Assembly (NCBI GenBank): GCA_903772945.1
Contig: CAICTM010000039.1
Coordinates: forward strand, 1,737 to 65,736
Source: Seminavis robusta
Lineage: Eukaryota > Bacillariophyta > Bacillariophyceae > Naviculales > Naviculaceae
Length of the DNA stretch: 64,000 nt
Direction of reading: 5' to 3'
Each line of letters begins with the position of its first letter. Positions within the stretch are counted from its first letter, which is position 1. Both the position numbers and the translations under genes were made by a program. Below the pieces are notes generated by a model. That model was not told the DNA's origin. It made no database searches and was given only the letters and a program-made list of their open reading frames with translations. Positions 56,905 through 64,000 of the stretch are shown here, one piece after another.

Positions 56905-57890
56905 CTACGTTTCTTTCAAACTGGATTTCTGGACAGAGACCATGTGGGGGACTGCAGGGAAGAATCGGGGTGTCTTCTTCAAGTATTCATCATAGGCACC
57001 TCCCAAGTCTTCGCGAATGGAGGGCTCTTCCAACCGAGTGACAGCCCCAACAATATAACTGGTGAGGAACATGGCCAGCACAAGACGACAGGGAGTCATG
57101 ATTGGAGTGGCCCACAAGTTCATCAATGCTCCTGTCATGATGGGATGTGCCACAATGCGGTAATGCCAACGAGTCGCCAATCCTGACTCTGATTTGGGGG
57201 GCGTCAAGCCCAACATTCCATTCAAATCGAGTCCAAATCCCTGCGAGACACCAAACATATGAAAGTGGTCCAACGCAAAAGTTGCACTCAACAAAACTGC
57301 GCTACCCATCCAAAACAGTGCGAGAGCTACAGTGGTCATCTGCGGAAAGTTCGTCAAGTCCCACACGTTGGCAGCATCAGATGCTTCAACCCAAGTCATC
57401 TGGATCAAATGGAGAAAGAATGTCCCTTGAAGGCAAAAGAAAGAACGTTCGACGGACATGGGCAATGCCATCCACTTCTTGACGGACTTGCGAGCAAAGA
57501 TGGAATGAGTGAATCCAAAAGCGCACATTGCAGCCATGTTCTGCAAAGATGCAGTCCAAATGGACGGGACAGTTGTAGCAGTGTCCATGGAATAAAGTTT
57601 TACTTTGGCAACTGCATCAGGCAAGAAATGGTTGGGCACTAGGAAGAACCACCAGGAGACCAACGAAAAAACCGAGTAAGCATAGACAGCAACAGAGAAT
57701 GAAGCGGTTGCCCATGAAGCAGTCACATCATTATTGTTGTTCACGCTGGTAGAAGAGACAGCAGATGAGACTTTCATTTTCACTTGTTGTTTCTTTGAGA
57801 TCAGCTTCTGGTTTGTTGCTTTGCTTTCTGAGAGCTCATTGTGGGAAGCTGGGGCTGGAAGCTGCAAGTCAAAAGATCGCGTACCCCCAA
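56415..57890. repeat. Tandem segmental duplication, copy A
   Basis: Begins GAGGAGCCAGCTTCTTCGTC and matches 58859-60165 through the flank, the whole methyltransferase gene and about 100 bases upstream of it. Copy A has an extra 185 bases at about 56554-56738 flanked by ATGGACTACA. Confidence 0.85.
56905..57777 (-). CDS. NnrU/MddA-like membrane S-methyltransferase, copy A
   Basis: 290 residues from ATG 57777 (A at -3). The frame is open further upstream, but that part is the less conserved leader. There are four to five membrane segments (YAYSVFSLVSWWFFLV, MAAMCAFGFTHSIFA, FFCLQGTFFLHLIQM, TTVALALFWMGSAVLLSAT, LVLAMFLTSYIVGAV). The motifs FTHSIFARKSVKKW, VERSFF, LDHFHMFGVSQGF, YRIVAHPIMTGALMNLWATP and RLEEPSIREDLGGAYDEYLK follow the NnrU family. 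The bacterial methanethiol S-methyltransferase MddA of that family forms dimethyl sulfide. The HP...G and EE motifs are the SAM-binding region shared with isoprenylcysteine methyltransferases. Substrate assignment is inference. It is one of two tandem copies. Confidence 0.75.
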   Translation of the reverse strand: MKVSSAVSSTSVNNNNDVTASWATASFSVAVYAYSVFSLVSWWFFLVPNHFLPDAVAKVKLYSMDTATTVPSIWTASLQNMAAMCAFGFTHSIFARKSVKKWMALPMSVERSFFCLQGTFFLHLIQMTWVEASDAANVWDLTNFPQMTTVALALFWMGSAVLLSATFALDHFHMFGVSQGFGLDLNGMLGLTPPKSESGLATRWHYRIVAHPIMTGALMNLWATPIMTPCRLVLAMFLTSYIVGAVTRLEEPSIREDLGGAYDEYLKKTPRFFPAVPHMVSVQKSSLKET

Positions 57891-58858
57891 CTCCCTCGGA
57901 AAAGTGGCTTCACCGGGATTTACAATTCAGGTTAGAAACTATAAGTCTTTGAAACAAATACTCTTAATCGTAGAAGTCGGATTCCACTACCTGGTACTGG
58001 TCCTAACTCTTGCATGCCTCTGGAAGGCTATCCAATCGACCAAGCATTCTGTTGGGAGTTGGGAGCAACAGGCATCAGTCTAGAAAAGCTGCGAGCACAA
58101 TTGGCTGCAGCTGAAGGGCTGGTTCATTTTTTCTTGGTGCTGCCAATGCAACAGTTGCAACTCGGAGTAGGTCTGTTTGCTCCTGCATTTGCGCCTGCAT
58201 CAGCTGTAGCATCACCCTTTGCTCCTCGAATCCTTCTCGAAGAACTTGAATCTATAAGAACCATGCCAGCAAACCGGAAGTGTCAGTACAACAAAGATAC
58301 GGTTGCCACAGCACTGACCTCATTAGTGAGAGTATTCAGTCTTTCATCTTCAGCGAATTGACTCTCGTCGATACCCACTCTAAGAGTACTTGGTCAAAAT
58401 CAAATGGTCGGTGGCCATGATCGACCTCTTTTCGGTTTGGTGTCATTCAAATAATGAGGATGCAGCCACGACGCCACGACATCTCAAGACCATATCATCC
58501 CAGGCCAGGAGCAGGATTGTTCTATTGATCAAAGCTTGTCATCATCATGGCTTCGCATCATGTTTTCGAGAACAAGATAGATACTCTCTTCCGCAATCTC
58601 TGGACTTGGAGCGTTTGAAAATAGAGGGTAACGGAGCCAGGGGGGGGGCTAGCTAGGCAGAGCAGGGCACCTTGGTGGGGGCTCAATCACTGGGAGAGGG
58701 CAGGGAGGAGGGAAACAGGGTAAAGGGGGGAGATAGGGGCTTTGACAACATGTCGAAGAAAGTTGCAAATGTTGTGAATCGACCAGTTCGGTACATGTAT
58801 CTAACGGTACCAGTGCATGTAGCAGTATCGGTACTGTTGGATGCCTGCAACCAGTTGC
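57891..58858. other. Spacer between duplicated genes
   Basis: No supportable gene. Contains a nine-base G run near 58641 followed by a purine-rich stretch to about 58740. Confidence 0.45.
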
Positions 58859-60165
58859 GAGGAGCCTGCTTCTTCCTCTACTACTATGTGGAGGACAATC
58901 AAGCCAAGGCTCAACCACTTGAGTTGCGCAGATCTAGATCGGCAGTTTAGAAACATTCGAGTCTCAGCCAAGTCATCTGCAAGCTCACTGCAGAATGGAC
59001 TAGATGTCCTGGCGTCCATGACTCAACTCTTCCGCTAAAGAATACAAGCTATATCAATGAGTTGCTATACCGGTACATGTACCTGACCACTAAGCTTGCT
59101 TCTCCTTGTCTTTTATTCAGTCTCCACCGTTCGGATCAACATATATATGACATGCATGCACATCAATCCACTCTACTCTTCTTTCAAGCCGGAGGTCTGG
59201 ACAGAGACCTCGACCATGTAGGGGACTGCAGGGAAGAATCGGGGTGTCTTCTTCAAGTATTCATCATAGGCACCTCCCAAGTCTTGGCGAATGGAAGGCT
59301 CTTCCAACCGAGTGACAGCCCCAACAATGTAACTGGTGAGGAACATGGCCAGCACAAGACGACAGGGAGTCATGATTGGAGTGGCCCACAAGTTCTTCAA
59401 TGCTCCTGTCATGATGGGATGTGCCACAATGCGGTAATGCCAACGAGTCGCCAATCCTGACTCTGATTTGGGGGGCGTCAAGCCCAACATTCCATTCAAA
59501 TCGAGTCCAAATCCCTGAGAGACACCAAACAAATGAAAGTGGTCCAAGGCAAAGGTTGCACTCAACAAAACTGCGCTACCCATCCAAAACAATGTGAGAG
59601 CCACAGTGGTCATCTGCGGAAAGTTCGTCAAGTCCCACACGTTGGCAGCATCAGATGCTTCAACCCAAGTCATCTGGATCAATTGGAGAAAGAATGCCCC
59701 TTGAAGGCAAAAGAAAGAACGTTCGACGGACATGGGCAATGCCATCCACTTCTTGATGGACTTGCGAGCAAAGATGGAATGAGTGAATCCAAAAGCGCAC
59801 ATTGCAGCCATGTTCTGCAAAGATGCAGTCCAAATGGACGGGACAGTTGTAGCAGTGTCCATGGAATAAAGTTTCACAATGGCAACTGCATCAGGCAAGA
59901 AATCATTGGGCACCAGGAAGAACCACCAGGAAACCAATGAAAACACCGAGTAGGCATAGACAGCAACAGAGAATGAAGCGGTCGCCCAAGAAGCAGTCGC
60001 ATCAGTATTGGTGTTCACACCGGTAGAAGAGACAGCAGATGAGACTTTCATTTTCACTTGTTGTTTCTTTGAGATCAGTTTGTTTTGTGCTGCTTTGTTT
60101 TGCTTTGCTTTGCTGAGGAGAGCGTTTTGTGGGAAGTTGGTGACTTGTGAAGCCAAATCAAAAGA
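58859..60165. repeat. Tandem segmental duplication, copy B
   Basis: Direct repeat of 56415-57890, highly similar through the coding region and less so in the flanks. It lacks the 185-base insertion of copy A. Confidence 0.85.
59173..60051 (-). CDS. NnrU/MddA-like membrane S-methyltransferase, copy B
   Basis: 292 residues from ATG 60051, nearly identical to copy A. Differences include D for H in NDFLPDA, I for V in KSIKKW, A for T in LQGAFF, L for M in HFHLFG, K for M in ALKNLW, and a divergent C-terminus (SVQTSGLKEE). The conserved motifs are unchanged, so both copies look functional. Non-conservative changes are few, which suggests recent duplication or gene conversion. The open frame upstream of the ATG (to 60246) differs from copy A and is treated as untranslated. 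Confidence 0.75.
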   Translation of the reverse strand: MKVSSAVSSTGVNTNTDATASWATASFSVAVYAYSVFSLVSWWFFLVPNDFLPDAVAIVKLYSMDTATTVPSIWTASLQNMAAMCAFGFTHSIFARKSIKKWMALPMSVERSFFCLQGAFFLQLIQMTWVEASDAANVWDLTNFPQMTTVALTLFWMGSAVLLSATFALDHFHLFGVSQGFGLDLNGMLGLTPPKSESGLATRWHYRIVAHPIMTGALKNLWATPIMTPCRLVLAMFLTSYIVGAVTRLEEPSIRQDLGGAYDEYLKKTPRFFPAVPYMVEVSVQTSGLKEE

Positions 60166-60900
60166 TCTCGACCAACAACCAACAATCTTCGAATCGTTTT
60201 CATCCAAGGTATCTTCGAATCGTTTTCCTCCAAGGTTTGGATCCAAGTCTCGTCATGTTCCGGCACAACCTCCTAGCCGCACGAACAAGATTGGACGTCA
60301 TCGAGGCAACATGGAAGTGGGCTAGCTAGGCAGACTGTTGCAATGTTGCAATAGCTTCTGTAGCACCGTCTTTGCATGATCCCCGAACAAAAAATGAGCA
60401 TTTTGGCACAGGATCCCCTTCGAAGCCAGCTGAAGGCCCTTCACTGACACCAGCAGGCTCTTCTTCTTGCACTTGGCACTCGTGGATTAGATTTCCGCGA
60501 TTACATTTGGCAGCATTGTACCCGTACTGTATGTACCGTAAACACACTGAAAATGGAAAGCTCATTGCTACCAGGCACCATGCAGTGGTACCGGCACCCC
60601 CCAAGCCCTAACTATCTCAGACGGTACTAGCTAGTAGACTTGAAGAGATCTTTGTCAAGAGTAAACCATCCCCTCGAACTGGGCACAAGCGTGCCTCCTC
60701 AATGATTCGATTCGCCTGCTTGAGACCTAATAGTACCGGTACAATTGAATCACTGGAAATTGAGACTAGCATAGCAAACCACAAAGCCGACCCAACATTG
60801 AACTATATCACTTACTAGGTCTAACGTCCACGATCCTGAATGATTTGGAGGACTCTCATCTTGTGCTATCACCGCAACTTCCGCCACCTTGAGAGGAACG
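60166..60900. other. Intergenic region
   Basis: No supportable gene. ATCTTCGAATCGTTTTC occurs twice in tandem at about 60185-60230, upstream of methyltransferase copy B. Confidence 0.45.
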
Positions 60901-63168
60901 TCATGTTAGCAGATACTCGGTCAATGGGAGACCGTTGGGAACCTGGACTTCAACTCGGTACTTGTGTACCAGGCTACTACCAATCTCTTTCAAGTTTTCT
61001 GGGGTTGCGGTCCGATCTCGATGCGCCAGACCATGGACATGCGGCAAATCAACATCTGGTGGATTGTCATCGTTGTTCCATGCAAAGATGGTGTCGAAAT
61101 CTCGAATCGAATTCAGCACGCAAGGGGGCAACGATAGAGTTTGTTTTGCTCTGGTGCACGCCACATAGGCCAGATTCACGTCATCTCCCCACGATGCAAA
61201 GCCAAACTTCCACTTCTGTGTCGTTTTCATCTTTTTGGAAGCAGGCTGGAAGGTTGGCGTCGGCTTTTCGTCATTGTGAATCACGTAATCCGCCAGTTTG
61301 ACAAAGTCGTCTGCGACTTGAACATGCTGCCATTCCATTCCCTTTGCCGCATGGCACGTTGTCAATATAATGTCTGCGTCTTCGACAGAATAGTTGCGTT
61401 CAATGACGTCTCGCTTGAACCTTTGCACAGCTGACATTGTATGATCTTGATATGCCTTGACGACAGCAATTGGCACACTGTACTTGTTCATTTCTCGCTC
61501 CTGGACATCTTCACAAAACGACTTCCAGTCGATATCCCGACCGGCAAATTCTGGGAACAGTAGAGGCGGCAGCCTCATGGTGGTTGACGATTCATTGTTG
61601 CCTTGCTGAAGCTTGAACAAGTCGTAGATTGCTCCAACCAATTTGAACATGGAGAGCCAAGCCTTTCTACCAGAGTTTTCCCCGTATCCATTGATGTGCA
61701 TTCTAGGGAATGATATTGGCTGGTCTGGTTGCGCCCCAGCTGCAGGCCGGTGTGTCTCATTCTCCTGAGCAGGCGGTGTGTCATAGTTGTCGTCTAGAAT
61801 ATCAAAGTCGTCATCCTCGTCATCGTTCCGGTTGTCACTTTGCGCCGACGGCTTTTCATCTTCATCTGACTTGGGAGTGAACCCCATGAGCTGCAATGCG
61901 TGTACAAACAGCGTTTTGTTCTGCCTGGCAATGAATGTGATTTGCTCGGAACGTTCCCGATATGTCTCCCAGTTGGATAGCAATGATTCGTCAGTAACAA
62001 CCGCGCTCATATCTTTGCCCGTCTTGACTCGATACGGGCTCCAATTCTTCCATTTCATACAACGACGGCGTTTGTCGTAGATCTGAGAGGTCTGGTCGGA
62101 TTCTTCCTTGGCAAACAGCACCAGATTGGCAATTTTGGCAATGGCTGGTCCAAATCTCCAGCTTTCCGTCAACATTTTCTCTTGATCATTGGCCAGATCC
62201 ATCAAGAATTCCGGCTTTGCCCCTCTAAAGCCATAAATCGATTGTGCGGCATCGCCCACCACATACGCGTGTTTGGAATACTTGACTTGGTCCGCCACCC
62301 AATTCACTTGGCACCCATCCATATCTTGTGACTCATCAATGAGAAGGATTGTGCCTGGAACTTCTAAACATAACAGCTGCGTGCGTTTCATGATGAAATT
62401 GAAGGTTCGAATGTCTTGTTCCACGGCCTTGTCCCAGAGAATGCATGCCATGTCCGCGTACCAATCAATTCTGTTGCCGTACACCTTCGCGCTGAAACCA
62501 AGTTTGTCTCCTTTTTCGGATCTATGGAACTTCATGGCAGGGTAGTACACTCTACCAAAGGTTGTCCTTTTCCCAAAATCTTGTCGACTCATGGACTTGG
62601 TGCAGAAATTGTTGAGTGTCTTGAAGAGGTAAAACTCGACTCGTTGCCGTGCCGTCTCAAAGACAGCCTGATTATTCTTCATCTTGTTGCTGTTTCGTCT
62701 CTGAAGTTCACTGAAACAGGGCTCCAAAAAGGAATCTATCTCTGCCTGCAACGTCTCGGAGATCCATTTCTTGACCTTCTTATCCGACCAAATGCGTTGG
62801 CCCAAATCCACGTTGGGATCTTTGTTTCTTCGATGCTGATTGAGTGCTTGCGAAGCACAAGAATGCAGCGTGCGAGCATCCACAATCACTCTACCCGCCA
62901 GACTACCAGTAGCAAGGGTTTTGGAAAGACGTTTGGTTCCATCCAATGCGGCCGCCTTGGTAAACGTCAGATAGGTGATATGTGTGTGGCCTTTTTCCAC
63001 GGCACGAAGGGCCAGACTCAACAAGGTGGTCGTCTTGCCCGTCCCCGCGGCAGCCGTCACACGCACCAACTGACCCTTGCTACCATTGGTCGGAGGAGGC
63101 TGGCATGTATCGAGGATATCCGTTTGTTCCCGTGTCAAGTCAATGCCTGGCAACTGATGAGACATCAT
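60901..63168 (-). CDS. UvrD/FBH1-like superfamily 1 DNA helicase
   Basis: 755 residues, single exon. SF1A motifs appear in order: Q motif (LTREQTDIL), Walker A AAAGTGKTTTL (Lys45), motif Ia (THITYLTFTKAAA), Walker B LLIDESQDMDGCQ, motif III VVGDAAQSIYGFRGA, motif IV (ITFIARQNKTLF), motif V ILTTCHAAKGMEWQHV, and motif VI VNLAYVACTRAKQTL. The AQSIYGFRGA phrase and overall length fit FBH1-type helicases, which remove Rad51 filaments during recombination. No F-box was seen, so it is an FBH1-like core only. An acidic insert (about 440-470, DDEDDDFDILDDNYD) lies between motifs IV and V. The start is a double Met; the first is taken. Confidence 0.88.
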   Translation of the reverse strand: MMSHQLPGIDLTREQTDILDTCQPPPTNGSKGQLVRVTAAAGTGKTTTLLSLALRAVEKGHTHITYLTFTKAAALDGTKRLSKTLATGSLAGRVIVDARTLHSCASQALNQHRRNKDPNVDLGQRIWSDKKVKKWISETLQAEIDSFLEPCFSELQRRNSNKMKNNQAVFETARQRVEFYLFKTLNNFCTKSMSRQDFGKRTTFGRVYYPAMKFHRSEKGDKLGFSAKVYGNRIDWYADMACILWDKAVEQDIRTFNFIMKRTQLLCLEVPGTILLIDESQDMDGCQVNWVADQVKYSKHAYVVGDAAQSIYGFRGAKPEFLMDLANDQEKMLTESWRFGPAIAKIANLVLFAKEESDQTSQIYDKRRRCMKWKNWSPYRVKTGKDMSAVVTDESLLSNWETYRERSEQITFIARQNKTLFVHALQLMGFTPKSDEDEKPSAQSDNRNDDEDDDFDILDDNYDTPPAQENETHRPAAGAQPDQPISFPRMHINGYGENSGRKAWLSMFKLVGAIYDLFKLQQGNNESSTTMRLPPLLFPEFAGRDIDWKSFCEDVQEREMNKYSVPIAVVKAYQDHTMSAVQRFKRDVIERNYSVEDADIILTTCHAAKGMEWQHVQVADDFVKLADYVIHNDEKPTPTFQPASKKMKTTQKWKFGFASWGDDVNLAYVACTRAKQTLSLPPCVLNSIRDFDTIFAWNNDDNPPDVDLPHVHGLAHRDRTATPENLKEIGSSLVHKYRVEVQVPNGLPLTEYLLT

Positions 63169-64000
63169 CTTTGTAACATCCGCAATGCTACCCCGTCCTG
63201 TAGCGGTACCAGTAGATACCAGGTACTGGCTACTAGCTACCGTACAGTACTAGCTAGTAGTGGTCGTAGTGGTGGCTTCAGCTCGGAAAGTAGATGGCCA
63301 TGTAAAAGGGGGGGAAGGTGCCCCCCACTAAAAGGAGGGTTAAGGCTACAGCGCAGCATTGCAAGCAACAAAGGAGGGTTAGGGCTACCTTAATTAATGG
63401 CACGCCAAGCAAGAAGAGCTGGATCCAACAGGAGTTTCTCTCCGTCATCCAGCATGTCTTCTTGTGCCAGCATGTCTTCCTTGTGCCAGCATGACCTGTA
63501 CCGGTGTACCGGTAGAGGTACCCAGTACCGGTACCGTATTACCAAAATACAACGGTAGTCACATGGTCGAGGGTATCAGTCTTTGGGGGATCGCACTGGT
63601 TGGTGGGACTTGGGGTGTACTCTTACTAGACCAGTCACCCCCTCTTTGTCTTAAGTATTGTTTATGGTATATTGGGGTATGGTGATACATAAAAGTCATT
63701 GAGAGTATTTTGCCGGGGAAAACCAGGCATTTGAGGGTATCCGATACTACTCAGAATCGCATTGGTAGTTGCATCGGCAACCCAAAATACAACTTTCGCC
63801 TAAGTAACTGTCAAATACAACCTAGTCACACACCAAAGTTCCGCGAAACTCGAAGACTTAACGATCCGGACCTGTGTCTCTGTATTGAGAGAGGGTAAAC
63901 GCCCAAAGATCCCATCCATCCAACTGTCGTATCCCATAGTACATACGACTGCATTTGGCTGGCTTGCCGTTGGATGGAGTACCTCCGATCTCATCATTCC
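63169..64000. other. Intergenic with GGTACC clusters
   Basis: GGTACC/TACCGGTACC-type motifs occur at about 63199-63250 and 63498-63536. A GGAGGGTTAAGGCTAC/GGAGGGTTAGGGCTAC pair lies at 63335-63390. No gene seen before the window ends. Confidence 0.5.

Noticed and set aside
63335-63390. Telomere-like TTAGGG
   Set aside because: A single GGTTAGGG within a 16-base duplicated phrase is not a telomeric array.
60840-63393. Plus-strand frames at 60840-61301 and 62416-63393
   Set aside because: They lie opposite the helicase, which has every expected motif on the minus strand.

Overview
This window reads as nuclear DNA of a diatom or a close stramenopile relative; that placement is inference from gene content. 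The signs are short GT-AG introns, a receptor-type cyclase fused to a phosphodiesterase, a very long Pro/Thr/Ser surface protein ending in DUF285 (BspA-like) repeats, a bestrophin with a long acidic tail, PIF/Harbinger transposons, and intergenic DNA scattered with GGTACC/CCGGTACC motifs. No rRNA, tRNA or CRISPR array was seen.

Layout. 1-11.6 kb is mobile-element territory: an unassignable stretch, a truncated HTH transposase-like gene, then two neighbouring PIF/Harbinger DNA transposons of different families. The first (4339-7778) has 37-bp terminal inverted repeats and a TAA target duplication. The second (7882-11631) has shorter ends. Each carries a transposase and a convergent partner gene. 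13-19 kb holds one 24-exon gene for a membrane sensor-cyclase-phosphodiesterase of 1349 residues. 20-28 kb holds a decayed copy of a surface protein and then its intact 1752-residue parent on the minus strand. 29-43 kb is ordinary gene space: a dysferlin-domain protein, a leucine-rich-repeat protein, the bestrophin, a secreted protein with a GPI-like tail, and a tandem winged-helix protein. 43-53.7 kb has a sulfotransferase-like Golgi-type protein, a DUF2828/vWA protein, a foldback element, an FkbM methyltransferase and a probably frameshifted TPR-like gene. 56-60 kb carries two direct copies of an NnrU/MddA-like membrane methyltransferase gene. 60.9-63.2 kb is an FBH1/UvrD-like helicase.

The most striking signal is splicing. 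I could build several genes by hand so that every intron is GT-AG and the reading frame closes exactly. Doing so exposes very small exons: a run of 16-42 nt exons through the cyclase catalytic core, a 9-nt exon (Asp-Val-Ser) in the DUF285 region, a 21-nt exon in the bestrophin and a 16-nt first coding exon in the winged-helix gene. Ordinary ORF calling misses all of these. Functionally, cyclic-nucleotide synthesis and breakdown are joined in one polypeptide with an extracellular sensor, and the duplicated methyltransferase may act on methanethiol or a related thiol. Both are inferences from sequence family.
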